Source: Burkholderiales bacterium
GTDB lineage: Bacteria; Pseudomonadota; Gammaproteobacteria; Burkholderiales; Burkholderiaceae_C
Direction: 5' to 3'
Length of the DNA stretch: 39,214 bases
NCBI GenBank assembly: GCA_011391155.1
Contig: JAABRA010000087.1
Location: 1 to 39,214, forward strand
Program-made: the position numbers and the translations under genes
In this document: positions 1-7,993 of the stretch, in pieces
How the letters are laid out: the number at the start of each line of letters is the position of its first letter
How positions within the stretch are numbered: position 1 is the first letter of the stretch
The notes under the pieces: model-generated
What the model saw: the letters and a program-made list of their open reading frames with translations, nothing else
Database searches by the model: none
Told to the model about the DNA's origin: nothing

Positions 1-1
1 C

Positions 2-115
2 CGCAGGGCGCTGTGGGAGCGCCTGCAGTTCGCCCTGGACGGCGAGCCCGACCCCTGGTTCGAGTTCGACAAGGCCGCCGTGGACACCCGGCAGTTTGAA
101 GCCGTGACCGCCTGA
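2..115 (+). CDS. nirB: Nitrite reductase [NAD(P)H] large subunit, C-terminal end (partial)
   Basis: Only the last 37 codons are in the window, read from base 2 to a TGA at 113-115. The peptide begins RRALWERLQFALDGEPDP and ends DTRQFEAVTA. I recognise this as the usual extreme C-terminus of betaproteobacterial NirB, the siroheme- and [4Fe-4S]-containing subunit that reduces nitrite to ammonia in the cytoplasm with NAD(P)H electrons taken in through FAD. The call is supported by what follows on the same strand: nirD, nasA and cobA. The catalytic and cofactor-binding parts lie upstream and cannot be judged. The fragment alone would not be diagnostic; most of the confidence comes from context. 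Confidence 0.75.
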   Translation, partial: RRALWERLQFALDGEPDPWFEFDKAAVDTRQFEAVTA

Positions 116-200
116 TGGAGCCGCCATGCGACGACGCCACCGCCGGATCGCCCGTTCTTCCGCCGCCACCAGCCTGGACCCGGTACTCAATGTCTGAATT

Positions 201-250
201 TCAAACAAAAATGGCACCATCCCAGCGTCAAATGGTGATAGTCAGCTACT
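201..250 (+). repeat. Dispersed palindromic element, copy 1 (nirB-nirD gap)
   Basis: This is one of six related elements in the window. It has a CCCAGCGT core (221-228) flanked by CACCAT (215-220) and ATGGTG (232-237), which pair perfectly. An AT-rich 5' arm (TTTCAAACAAAAAT) precedes the core and AGTCAGCTACTAA follows it. It lies between nirB and nirD, just upstream of the nirD ribosome-binding site (ACGGAG, about 253-258), so it would be in the operon transcript as a hairpin. The rest of the 151-bp gap holds no other feature I can support. Confidence 0.7.
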
Positions 251-266
251 AATTACGGAGTACATC

Positions 267-653
267 ATGAGCGAATGGAAAGTCATCTGCCGCGTGGACG
301 ATATCCCGGTGCTCGGTTCGCGCCGCGTGGCGCGCGCCGCAGGCCTGGACGTGGCGGTGTTTCGCAACGACCGGGACGAAGTCTTCGCGCTGCTTGACCG
401 CTGCCCGCACAAGGGCGGCCCGTTGTCGCAGGGCATCGTGTTCGGCACCAGCGTGGCCTGCCCGCTGCACAACTGGACCATCGGCCTGGACAGCGGCTGC
501 GCCAAGGCACCGGACGAGGGCTGCACCCCGCGCTTCGCCGTGAAGGTGGAAGACGGCGTGGTGTCGCTGGACGCCACCGAACTGGCCAGCCACGCCACCG
601 ACCTGACCCGGCCTGTGGCCGGTCCCGCACGTCGAAGCACTGCCTGCGCATGA
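267..653 (+). CDS. nirD: Nitrite reductase [NAD(P)H] small subunit (Rieske-like)
   Basis: A 128-residue NirD. It partners NirB in the cytoplasmic siroheme nitrite reductase. The Rieske-type cluster motif is intact: CPHKGG with C46 and H48, then CPLHNW with C65 and H68. This fits a [2Fe-2S] centre bound by two Cys and two His. Some NirD proteins have lost these residues, so their retention here suggests a working cluster. The start ATG at 267 has a good upstream ACGGAG. The protein ends with a slightly long, Arg-rich tail (GPARRSTACA) after the usual NirD end. Its TGA (651-653) overlaps the ATG of the next small ORF as ATGA, which suggests coupled translation. Confidence 0.93.
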   Translation: MSEWKVICRVDDIPVLGSRRVARAAGLDVAVFRNDRDEVFALLDRCPHKGGPLSQGIVFGTSVACPLHNWTIGLDSGCAKAPDEGCTPRFAVKVEDGVVSLDATELASHATDLTRPVAGPARRSTACA

Positions 654-769
654 CCCTGAAGGCAACCCGCTCCACCTGCCCTTACCGCGGCGTGGGTTGC
701 GGACTCGCCTGCGGCGGTCCGCTGTGCCGTGTATGTGAAACGCAGCAGCCTGCCCTCTATCGGACATGA
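650..769 (+). CDS. 39-codon mini-ORF resembling the NasA N-terminus
   Basis: This small ORF starts in an ATGA overlap with the nirD stop and ends in an ATGA overlap with the nasA start, so it fills the gap exactly. Its N-terminus, MTLKATRSTCPYRGVGCG, matches the first residues of NasA (MTETRSTCPYCGVGCG). The DNA at 665-702 matches 775-812 with 5 differences in 38 bases; four are synonymous third positions and one changes a cluster Cys codon to Arg. After that the sequence diverges into a short Cys-rich tail (Cys at 10, 17, 21, 26 and 29). nasA has no clear ribosome-binding site, so this ORF may carry ribosomes from nirD into nasA. It could instead be a decayed duplication scar. No function is known to me. 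Confidence 0.5.
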   Translation: MTLKATRSTCPYRGVGCGLACGGPLCRVCETQQPALYRT

Positions 770-3696
770 CTGAAACCCGCTCCACCTGTCCCTACTGCGG
801 CGTAGGCTGCGGCGTGATCATCGAATCGCGGGGCGACCAGATCACCGGCGTGCGCGGCGATCCGGACCACCCGGCGAACTTCGGACGCCTTTGCACCAAG
901 GGCTCGACCCTGCACCTCACGGCCACGCAGAGCATCACGCGCCAGACGCGGCTGCTGCAGCCGATGCAGCGTTTGCAAAGAACTGCAGCGCCCCAGCCCG
1001 TGACATGGGACGCCGCGCTGGACCAGGCCAGCACGCAGTTCGCCCGCATCATTCAAACGCACGGCCCCGACGCCGTGGGTTTTTATATCAGCGGCCAGTT
1101 GCTGACCGAGGACTACTACGCCTTCAACAAGCTGGCCAAAGGCCTGATCGGCACCAACAACATCGACAGCAACTCGCGCCTGTGCATGAGCAGCGCAGTG
1201 GCCGGCTACAAGCTCACCCTGGGCGCCGACGCGCCACCGGCCTGCTATGACGACGTCAATCACGCCCGGTGCCTGTTCATCGCCGGCAGCAACACCGCGT
1301 TTGCCCACCCGGTGCTGTTTCGCCGCATCGAGGACGCCAAAAGGGCCAACCCGGCTCTGAAGATCATCGTGATCGACCCACGCCGCACCGACACCGCCGG
1401 CATGGCCGACCTGCATCTTTCCCTGCTGCCCGGCACCGACGTGATGCTGTTCAACGGGTTGCTGCACATCATGCTCTGGGAAGGCTGGACGGATGCCGCC
1501 TACATTGCCGAGCACACCAGCGGCTTTGACGCCCTGAAGGCCGCCGTGCGCGACAGCACGCCCGAGCGCGTGGCGCAGACCTGCGGCATTTCGAAAGAAG
1601 ATCTGTTCACGGCTGCGCGATGGTTCGCCGGCGTTGACGGCCAGGGAGCCAGCCTGGAAGGCCAGCCCCGGCGCCGCGCACCCACGCTCAGTCTGTACTG
1701 CCAGGGCCTGAACCAATCCAGCAGCGGCACGGCCAAGAACGCCGCGCTGATCAACCTGCACCTGGCCACCGGCCAGATTGGCAAGCCCGGCGCCGGCCCG
1801 TTCTCGCTGACCGGGCAACCCAACGCCATGGGCGGACGCGAGGTGGGCGGCATGGCCAACCTGCTCAGCGGCCACCGCGACCTGGCCAACCCCGCGCACC
1901 GCGCCGAAGTGGCTGCGCTCTGGGGTCTGCCCAGCGTCCCGGAAAAACCGGGCAAGACCGCCGTGGAGATGTTCCAGGCTGCCGCCGACGGCGAGATCAA
2001 GGCCCTGTGGATCGCCTGCACCAACCCGGCGCAAAGCATGCCCGACCAGGCCACCGTGCGCCGGGCGCTGCAGCGCGCCGAGTTCGTGGTGTTGCAGGAA
2101 GCCTTCGCCAGCGCCGCCACCTGCGACTTCGCCGACCTGCTGCTGCCCGCCACCACCTGGGGCGAAAAGGAAGGCACCGTGACCAACAGCGAGCGGCGCA
2201 TCAGCCGCGTTCGTGCCGCCGTCGCCCCGCCCAGGGCCGCGGGCAGCGCCGACACGCCCCGCCATGACTGGCAGATCGCGGTCGATTTCGCGCGGCGGCT
2301 GGAACGACAGCTGTCTGCTCGCCCGGAGCCGGCTGACGGGCCCTTCCACCAGATTCAGGATCGCGTCCTGAACGCGACACCGGCTCAACCGGCGCGAGAC
2401 CTGTTTCCCGGCAGCACCCCCGAGTCCCTCTGGAACGAGCACCGCGAATCCACGCGGGGCCGCGACCTGGACATCACCGGCCTGAGCTACGCCATGCTGG
2501 AAGCGGCGCCCCGGCAGTGGCCCCTGAAGGAAGGCGAATCCGCCGGCAAGTTGCGCCTTTATGAAGACGGCATCTTCCCGACCCCCGACGGCCGCGCGCG
2601 TTTTGCCGCGGTGGCGTACCAGCCCGTCGCCGAACCCCGCGACGCGCGCTACCCGTTTTCACTGACCACCGGCCGCCTGCGCGACCACTGGCACGGCATG
2701 ACGCGCACCGGCACGCTGGGACGCCTGTTTGGCCACGTGGCCGAGCCTGCGGTGCAACTGCACGCGCAGGACATGGCGCGCCGGGGCCTGAGCGAAGGCG
2801 ACCTGGTGCATGTGACCAGCAAGCGCGGCTCCATCGTGCTGCCCGTGCAGGCCTGCCGCGAGGTTGCCCTGAACCAGGCTTTCATCGCCATGCACTGGGG
2901 CCCGGAGTACCTGAGCGGGCGCAGCAGCACGGGCGAGCCGCTGGCCGGCGTCAATGCGCTGACCACCTCGGCGTACTGCCCCGGATCGAAGCAGCCCGAA
3001 CTCAAGCACGCAGCGGTCAAGATCCTGAAGGCCGAGCTGCCATGGTCGCTGCTGGGCGTGGCCTGGCTGCCCGAAGACACCGCCCTGGCGGTCCGCGAGG
3101 CCCTGCGGGCACTGATGCGGCAGTTCGCCTTTGCCACCTGCGTGCCGTTCTCCAGCGCGGCACCGATGGGCGCCGCACCGGGCCCGTCACGCACCGGCCT
3201 GCTGTTCCGGGCGGCCGCTGACGATGCGCCCGAGGCGACCGTGGTCAGCGAGATCGAGCGCTGGCTGGGCCTGGACGCGCCCGAAGCACTGCGGTATGTC
3301 GATCCCAAAAAAGGACAGCGCCGCACCATGAAGTTGGTCAGCACGGGCGCCGAGGCGCACCTGGACGGCTTTTTGCTGGCTGGCGACACCCGTGCCGAAG
3401 CCTGGATCAAGACCCTGCTGCAGGACGGCCTGCCGGCGCAGTCCTATGGCCGGCTGCTGCTGGCGCCGGGCTCCAGGGCGCCAGCAGCCCTGGCCGATGC
3501 CGTGAAGCAGCGCGGCAGGCAGGTCTGTGCCTGCTTCAACGTGACCGATGCCGCCATCACTGGCGATCTTTCCCGCACCACCGGCAGCGACGAGACCCGG
3601 CTGGCGGCGCTCCAGGACCGCCTGAAATGCGGCACGAATTGCGGCTCGTGCATTCCGGAGCTCAAGCGGCTGGTTCGGTCCGCCGTGCCCGCCTGA
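766..3696 (+). CDS. nasA: Assimilatory nitrate reductase, catalytic subunit
   Basis: A 976-residue molybdenum bis-MGD oxidoreductase that reduces nitrate to nitrite in the cytoplasm. The N-terminal [4Fe-4S] motif is complete (C8, C11, C15, C43, followed by TKG). Long molybdopterin-oxidoreductase and dinucleotide-binding domains follow. The last roughly 55 residues form a BFD-like [2Fe-2S] domain, with CAC and then CGTNCGSC, as in long-form NasA proteins that receive electrons through this extra cluster. There is no Tat signal, which fits an assimilatory enzyme. It sits with nirB and nirD upstream and cobA (siroheme) downstream, so nitrate, nitrite and ammonia steps are encoded together. The start at 766 overlaps the preceding mini-ORF stop and no strong ribosome-binding site is seen. 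A long antisense ORF over it is a codon-bias shadow. Confidence 0.95.
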   Translation: MTETRSTCPYCGVGCGVIIESRGDQITGVRGDPDHPANFGRLCTKGSTLHLTATQSITRQTRLLQPMQRLQRTAAPQPVTWDAALDQASTQFARIIQTHGPDAVGFYISGQLLTEDYYAFNKLAKGLIGTNNIDSNSRLCMSSAVAGYKLTLGADAPPACYDDVNHARCLFIAGSNTAFAHPVLFRRIEDAKRANPALKIIVIDPRRTDTAGMADLHLSLLPGTDVMLFNGLLHIMLWEGWTDAAYIAEHTSGFDALKAAVRDSTPERVAQTCGISKEDLFTAARWFAGVDGQGASLEGQPRRRAPTLSLYCQGLNQSSSGTAKNAALINLHLATGQIGKPGAGPFSLTGQPNAMGGREVGGMANLLSGHRDLANPAHRAEVAALWGLPSVPEKPGKTAVEMFQAAADGEIKALWIACTNPAQSMPDQATVRRALQRAEFVVLQEAFASAATCDFADLLLPATTWGEKEGTVTNSERRISRVRAAVAPPRAAGSADTPRHDWQIAVDFARRLERQLSARPEPADGPFHQIQDRVLNATPAQPARDLFPGSTPESLWNEHRESTRGRDLDITGLSYAMLEAAPRQWPLKEGESAGKLRLYEDGIFPTPDGRARFAAVAYQPVAEPRDARYPFSLTTGRLRDHWHGMTRTGTLGRLFGHVAEPAVQLHAQDMARRGLSEGDLVHVTSKRGSIVLPVQACREVALNQAFIAMHWGPEYLSGRSSTGEPLAGVNALTTSAYCPGSKQPELKHAAVKILKAELPWSLLGVAWLPEDTALAVREALRALMRQFAFATCVPFSSAAPMGAAPGPSRTGLLFRAAADDAPEATVVSEIERWLGLDAPEALRYVDPKKGQRRTMKLVSTGAEAHLDGFLLAGDTRAEAWIKTLLQDGLPAQSYGRLLLAPGSRAPAALADAVKQRGRQVCACFNVTDAAITGDLSRTTGSDETRLAALQDRLKCGTNCGSCIPELKRLVRSAVPA

Positions 3697-3720
3697 TCCG
3701 GCACCCCCATAAAATTCCCG

Positions 3721-3770
3721 AATTGATAGCATAAAGAGACCCTTTCACGCTGGGGAGGGGCTATATTGAT
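3721..3770 (-). repeat. Dispersed palindromic element, copy 2 (nasA-ybiB gap)
   Basis: On the minus strand it reads CCCCTCCCCAGCGTGAAAGG followed by GTCTCTTTATGCTATCAATT, the same core and 3' end as the other five copies. It fills most of the 125-bp gap between nasA and ybiB and lies in the expected operon transcript. The arms next to the core pair less well than in copies 1 and 4. No terminator is evident in this gap. Confidence 0.65.
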
Positions 3771-3821
3771 GCAGCAATCCGGCACAGGGCCGGTGCGTTT
3801 CACCCACACAGGCAACCGACC

Positions 3822-4727
3822 ATGGGAATCAGCCAGTACATCAAGGAAATCGGGCGCGGCAAGGACGGTGCCCGCCCGCTCACGCGCGAACAGGCGGCCG
3901 ACCTGTTTGGCCAGGTGCTCGACGGCACGGTGACCGATCTGGAAATCGGTGCGTTTTGCCTGGCCATGCGCATCAAGGGAGAAACCCCTACGGAGATGGC
4001 CGGCTTTCTCGACGCCACCCACGCCCGCCTGAACCGGGTGCCGGCCTGCGCACGCACCGTCGTCGTGCTGCCGAGCTACAACGGCGCGCGCAAGCTGCCG
4101 GTGCTCACGCCGCTGCTGGCGCTGCTGCTGGCGCGCGAGGGCCTGCCGGTGCTGGTCCATGGCACTGCGACAGAGAGGAGGCGAGTTTTTGTATCAGAAG
4201 TGCTGGCGGCGCTGGGTGTGGCGGCGCGCACCACCGCCAGCCCCGTCGCGCCCGGTGACGTCGCTTTTGTGCCCACCGAAGTTCTCTGTCCGGGATTGAA
4301 ACGACTGCTCGACGTGCGCCGAGTGGTCGGTCTGCGCAACCCGGCGCACAGCCTGGTCAAGCTGATGAATCCCGTGGAGGGATCCAGCCTGATCGTCAGC
4401 AGCTACACCCACCCGGAGTACGCGGCGTCGATGGCCGCCACCTTTGAGCTGATCGGCGCCAACGCCCTGCTGCTGCGCGGCACCGAAGGCGAACCCGTGG
4501 CCGACCCGCGCCGCACGCCGCCGATGGACGCTTTCCGCCACGGCCTGCGCGTGCGGGTGGAGGAAGCCCAAGGCGGCTCGCTGGTCAGCCTGCCGGACCT
4601 GCCTGAAGCAATCGATGCGGCCAGCACCGCCGGCTACATCCAGGCCGTGATGGCGGGCCGCTTGTCGGTGCCGGCCCCGATTGCACGGCAGGTGGAACAC
4701 ATCTTGCTGCAGACGTCAGCATCATGA
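3822..4727 (+). CDS. ybiB: YbiB/TrpD2-family protein (phosphoribosyltransferase fold)
   Basis: A 301-residue protein of the YbiB family, which shares the fold of anthranilate phosphoribosyltransferase (TrpD). The N-terminal helical region (LTREQAADLFGQVLDGTVTD, LAMRIKGETPTEMAGFLDA) is typical of glycosyltransferase family 3. E. coli YbiB (TrpD2) is reported to bind nucleic acids and is not an anthranilate enzyme. Here ybiB sits between nasA and cobA and overlaps cobA by ATGA (4724-4727), so it is very likely made with the nitrate genes. From memory this order recurs in Burkholderiales. A role in nitrate assimilation is inferred from position only. The ATG at 3822 is chosen because the conserved N-terminus begins there (MGISQYIKEIGRGKDG). 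Confidence 0.85.
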   Translation: MGISQYIKEIGRGKDGARPLTREQAADLFGQVLDGTVTDLEIGAFCLAMRIKGETPTEMAGFLDATHARLNRVPACARTVVVLPSYNGARKLPVLTPLLALLLAREGLPVLVHGTATERRRVFVSEVLAALGVAARTTASPVAPGDVAFVPTEVLCPGLKRLLDVRRVVGLRNPAHSLVKLMNPVEGSSLIVSSYTHPEYAASMAATFELIGANALLLRGTEGEPVADPRRTPPMDAFRHGLRVRVEEAQGGSLVSLPDLPEAIDAASTAGYIQAVMAGRLSVPAPIARQVEHILLQTSAS

Positions 4728-5524
4728 AAAACATCGAGACAACCCATGGCAACTTTGGCAACCTCGGCACGGTCAGCCTGGTCGGCACCGGGCCCGGAGA
4801 CCCCGAACTGTTGACAATCAAGGCGGCGAAGGCCATCGCGGCGGCCACGGTGCTGCTGGTGGACGACCTGGTCAGCGACGCCATCGTGGCCCTGGCTTCA
4901 CCGCGCGCCCGGATCATTCACGTGGGTAAACGCGGGGGCTGCACCAGCACGCCCCAGGCCTTCATCGAAAAGCTCATGGTCATGGCGGCGCGCGAAGGCG
5001 AGACCGTGGTGCGCCTCAAGGGCGGCGACCCGTTCATCTTCGGCCGCGGCGGCGAAGAGCTGGAGCAACTGCGCGCGCAGGGCATCGAGGTCCGGGTCAT
5101 CAACGGCATCACGGCCGGCCTGGCCGGCCTGAGCTCGCTGGGCGCGCCGCTCACGCATCGCGAGCACGCGCACGGCGTGATCTTCATCACCGGCCACGTC
5201 AGGCCGGGCGCTGCCGACACCGACTGGCGGGCCATCGCTGCCATCGCGCGTGACGCCAGACTCACGCTGGTGATCTACATGGGCGTGCGCGGTGCGGCGC
5301 ACATCCAGGACGAGTTGCTGACCGGACTGCCCGGGTCAACGCCCGTGGCGGTGATCCAGCACGTCAGCCTGCCCACGCAACGCCACGCCGTGACCACGCT
5401 GGGGCAGTTGCACGCTACCCTTGAGCGCGAAAGGCTCGGCAGCCCCTCGGTGATCGTGGTCGGCAACGTGGTGCGCGGCGTGGCTGCGGCCTGGCAAAAG
5501 GCACCGGGCCGGCGCGCGGCCTGA
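4724..5524 (+). CDS. cobA: Uroporphyrinogen-III C-methyltransferase
   Basis: A 266-residue SUMT. It adds two methyl groups from S-adenosylmethionine to uroporphyrinogen III to give precorrin-2, the branch point to siroheme. Diagnostic motifs are present: VGTGPGDPELLT near the N-terminus, VRLKGGDPFIFGRGGEE in the middle, then NGITAGLAGLSSLGAPLTHR. It is a single-domain enzyme and lacks the dehydrogenase/ferrochelatase part of CysG, so another enzyme must finish siroheme. Its place at the end of the nir-nas operon fits supply of siroheme to NirB. The start codon overlaps the ybiB stop. The following 175 bp to the next gene hold no clear terminator. Confidence 0.95.
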   Translation: MKNIETTHGNFGNLGTVSLVGTGPGDPELLTIKAAKAIAAATVLLVDDLVSDAIVALASPRARIIHVGKRGGCTSTPQAFIEKLMVMAAREGETVVRLKGGDPFIFGRGGEELEQLRAQGIEVRVINGITAGLAGLSSLGAPLTHREHAHGVIFITGHVRPGAADTDWRAIAAIARDARLTLVIYMGVRGAAHIQDELLTGLPGSTPVAVIQHVSLPTQRHAVTTLGQLHATLERERLGSPSVIVVGNVVRGVAAAWQKAPGRRAA

Positions 5525-5699
5525 CGCGGGCGCCGAAATTCAGTGTGCAACGCAGCGAACCGCGCGACAGCAAACCCGGGAATCCTGAAAACAGCCTTGG
5601 TGCAGGGTGCGGCGGGCGACGGCGCGCAGGTGTCGCCCGGCGAAGCCAGGGCGATGCGAAGCGGGGAGCCGCCATGAGCGCCCGCATACACTCCCCGCC

Positions 5700-6950
5700 A
5701 TGCATTCGTATGACGTGGTGGTGGTCGGGGCCGGCGCGGCGGGCCTGTTTTGCGCGGGGGTGGCGGGGCAACTGGGCCTGAAGGTGCTGGTGGTCGACCA
5801 CAGCGAAAAGGTGGCCGAGAAAATCCGCATTTCCGGCGGCGGGCGCTGCAACTTCACCAACCGGCAGCTCGATCCGGGCGCGCCGCAAAAATACTTTTTG
5901 GGCGAAAACCCCCACTTTTGCCGCTCGGCGCTGTCGCGCTACACGCCACAGGACTTCATCGCGCTGGTGCAGCGGCACGGCATCGCCTTCCATGAGAAGC
6001 ACAAGGGCCAGTTGTTCTGCGACCGCTCCGCCGAAGACCTGATCCAGATGCTGCTGGCCGAGTGCGCCGCCGGGGCCCTGGGAGGCAGCGTGGAGCGATG
6101 GCAGCCCTGCCGCGTCAAAAATATAGCTTTTTCGGCCTCTTCCCAGCGTGGAATGGTTCAACCTTGCTATCACCTTGAGAGTGACCAGGGCTTGATCGAG
6201 GCGGGCGCCGTGGTCATGGCCACCGGCGGCTTGTCAATTCCGAAGATCGGCGCCACCGATTTTGGCTACCGGGTGGCGAAACAGTTCGGCCTGCGCCTGG
6301 TGGAAACGCGCCCCGGGCTCGTTCCGCTGACCTTCGACGGCGATGCCTGGGCGCCGTACGCGCAACTGGCCGGGCTGGCCCTGCCGGTGAAGATCGAAAC
6401 TGGCGCCAAAAAGACCCACGGCGAATTCCTGGAAGACCTGCTGTTCACCCACCGCGGCCTGTCTGGCCCCGCCGTGCTGCAGATCTCGAGCTACTGGCGC
6501 GAAGGCACGCCGATTCGCCTGAACCTGGCCCCCGATACCGACCTTCCCCTGGCTCTGGCGCGCGCCAAGGCCACGTCGCGCAAGCTGATCGCCAATGAGC
6601 TGGCCAGCCTGGTGCCCTCACGGCTGGCCGATGCCTGGGTGCAGCAGGAAGACGCCTGGCAGCGCCCCGTCGCCGAGGCCACCGACAAGGCGCTCAACCA
6701 GCTCGCCGAGCGGCTGACCCGCTGGGAACTCACCCCCACCGGCAGCGAAGGCTACAAAAAGGCTGAAGTCACGCTGGGCGGCGTGGACACCCGCGACCTG
6801 TCGTCGCAAACCATGGAATCAAAGCAGCCGGGCCTGTACTTCATTGGCGAAGTCGTGGACGTGACCGGCTGGCTGGGCGGCTACAACTTCCAGTGGGCCT
6901 GGGCCAGCGCCCATGCCTGCGCCCAGGCGCTGGCCGCGCGCCCCCGCTGA
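5700..6950 (+). CDS. NAD(P)/FAD-dependent oxidoreductase, HI0933/YhiN family
   Basis: A 416-residue flavoprotein. The N-terminal dinucleotide-binding motif is VVVVGAGAAGLFCAGVAG. It is followed by the family hallmark SGGGRCNFTN and, near the C-terminus, YFIGEVVDVTGWLGGYNFQWAWASA, which closes over FAD. The family (TIGR00275-like, sometimes called aminoacetone oxidase family) has no firmly known physiological substrate. I chose the ATG at 5700 because the FAD motif begins four residues later; an upstream in-frame ATG at 5607 would add 31 Arg/Pro-rich residues with no family resemblance. A TACACT hexamer ends 7 bp before the ATG, so a leaderless transcript is possible. Residues about 139-160 (KNIAFSASSQRGMVQPCYH) are encoded by a dispersed repeat, and the protein is slightly long for the family. 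Confidence 0.88.
   Translation: MHSYDVVVVGAGAAGLFCAGVAGQLGLKVLVVDHSEKVAEKIRISGGGRCNFTNRQLDPGAPQKYFLGENPHFCRSALSRYTPQDFIALVQRHGIAFHEKHKGQLFCDRSAEDLIQMLLAECAAGALGGSVERWQPCRVKNIAFSASSQRGMVQPCYHLESDQGLIEAGAVVMATGGLSIPKIGATDFGYRVAKQFGLRLVETRPGLVPLTFDGDAWAPYAQLAGLALPVKIETGAKKTHGEFLEDLLFTHRGLSGPAVLQISSYWREGTPIRLNLAPDTDLPLALARAKATSRKLIANELASLVPSRLADAWVQQEDAWQRPVAEATDKALNQLAERLTRWELTPTGSEGYKKAEVTLGGVDTRDLSSQTMESKQPGLYFIGEVVDVTGWLGGYNFQWAWASAHACAQALAARPR
6116..6176 (+). repeat. Dispersed palindromic element, copy 3 (inside the YhiN-like gene)
   Basis: TCAAAAATATAGCTTTTTCG, then CCTCTTCCCAGCGTGGAATG and GTTCAACCTTGCTATCACC, match the family consensus. The copy lies inside the flavoprotein gene and is read through in frame, adding about 20 residues between conserved parts. 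Confidence 0.75.
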
Positions 6951-7044
6951 GCCAGGATCCGGGGCGGATCGGCGCCAGACTGGCCGGTAGGGGCCCGGTT
7001 CATTCGGCAAATCCATCCCCTGCGGTTTGAAGGTGTGCGTTCCC

Positions 7045-7079
7045 GTCAAATCACCCGCAGGAACGCTATAATGTCAGGC
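7045..7079 (+). promoter_or_regulatory. Likely sigma-70 promoter of rpsU
   Basis: A consensus TATAAT at 7067-7072 is preceded, 16 bp upstream, by GTCAAA (7045-7050) as a weak -35. The predicted start near 7079 gives a leader of about 120 nt before rpsU. The rest of the 249-bp gap (6951-7199) shows nothing else I can support. Confidence 0.6.
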
Positions 7080-7199
7080 TTTGCTGGCAATGCCCTGTCG
7101 GCCAAATACTAGTTACAGACGGGGCACATCGCAGTTACGGCGTCCGGGCGCGATCTTCCCGGCCACCCTCTTGCTGCATATTTTGGAAATCTTCACCTA

Positions 7200-7412
7200 A
7201 TGACGACGATCCGTGTTAAAGAAAACGAGCCGTTTGACGTGGCTCTGCGCCGCTTCAAGCGCACCATTGAAAAACTGGGCCTGCTGACCGACCTGCGCGC
7301 CCGCGAGTTCTACGAGAAGCCCACTTCCGAGCGCAAACGCAAGAAGGCCGCCGCCGTCAAGCGCAACTACAAGCGCATCCGCTCGATGCAGCTGCCCAAG
7401 AAAATGTTCTGA
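7200..7412 (+). CDS. rpsU: 30S ribosomal protein S21
   Basis: A 70-residue, strongly basic protein starting [20 protein letters not shown] and ending [12 protein letters not shown], matching bacterial S21 over its full length. S21 sits on the small-subunit platform and is needed for initiation on natural mRNAs. The gene has its own promoter-like sequence upstream and a strong intrinsic terminator downstream, so it is probably a single-gene unit. In many proteobacteria rpsU is followed by dnaG and rpoD; here a GatB/YqeY gene follows, an order common in Burkholderiales. Confidence 0.97.
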   Translation: MTTIRVKENEPFDVALRRFKRTIEKLGLLTDLRAREFYEKPTSERKRKKAAAVKRNYKRIRSMQLPKKMF

Positions 7413-7456
7413 TCGTTGCCGTGCCGCCAGGGGCCTTGCGCCCTTGAATGCACGCC

Positions 7457-7491
7457 AAAACCCGCGCTCGGGACGCCAGGCGCGGGTTTTT
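7457..7491 (+). terminator. Rho-independent terminator after rpsU
   Basis: AAAACCCGCG (7457-7466) pairs perfectly with CGCGGGTTTT (7481-7490) around a 14-nt loop, and T residues follow (TTTTTGCCTTTTT). The position, 45 bp after the rpsU stop, is as expected. Confidence 0.88.
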
Positions 7492-7529
7492 GCCTTTTTC
7501 GTCCGCTATTCACCCATCAGGAGCCCGCC

Positions 7530-7976
7530 ATGAGCCTCAAGGACCAGATCACCGAAGACATGAAGACCGCCATGCGTGCCAAGGACAGCGAACGCCTGGG
7601 CACCATCCGGCTGTTGCTATCGGCCTGCAAGCAGAAGGAAGTGGATGAGCGCATCGTGCTCGACGATGTGGCGGTGATCGCCATCGTCGACAAGCTCATC
7701 AAGCAGCGCAAGGACTCGATCACCGCCTTCACGCAGGCCGCCCGCATGGATCTGGCCGACAAGGAAGCCGCCGAGTTGAAAGTGCTGGAGGCCTACCTGC
7801 CGGCCCGCCTGTCGGCCGAGGAAGTTGCCGCCGAAGTGAAGGCCATCGTGGCCGAACTCGGAGCCAGTGGTCCGGGCGACATGGGCAAGGTCATGGGCGC
7901 GGTCAAGGCCAGACTGGCCGGTAAGGCGGACATGGGGCAAGTCAGCGCCGCCGTCAAGGCCGCCCTGGCCGGGTAA
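7530..7976 (+). CDS. GatB/YqeY domain-containing protein
   Basis: A 148-residue protein starting MSLKDQITEDMKTAMRAKDS and ending with the YqeY helical tail (GDMGKVMGAVKARLAGKADM). It resembles the tRNA-binding C-terminal domain of the amidotransferase subunit GatB, but stands alone; the family's function is not settled. ATG 7530 has CAGGAG six bases upstream. An upstream in-frame ATG at 7416 would start inside the rpsU terminator and adds unrelated sequence, so I reject it. Confidence 0.92.
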   Translation: MSLKDQITEDMKTAMRAKDSERLGTIRLLLSACKQKEVDERIVLDDVAVIAIVDKLIKQRKDSITAFTQAARMDLADKEAAELKVLEAYLPARLSAEEVAAEVKAIVAELGASGPGDMGKVMGAVKARLAGKADMGQVSAAVKAALAG

Positions 7977-7993
7977 GTCGCTCGCAGGAGCCT

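Noticed and set aside
757-2442. 561-codon open frame on the minus strand across nasA
   Set aside because: It is fully antisense to a clear NasA gene, has no family resemblance, and is of the Gly/Ala/Arg/His-rich type that GC-rich codon bias produces.
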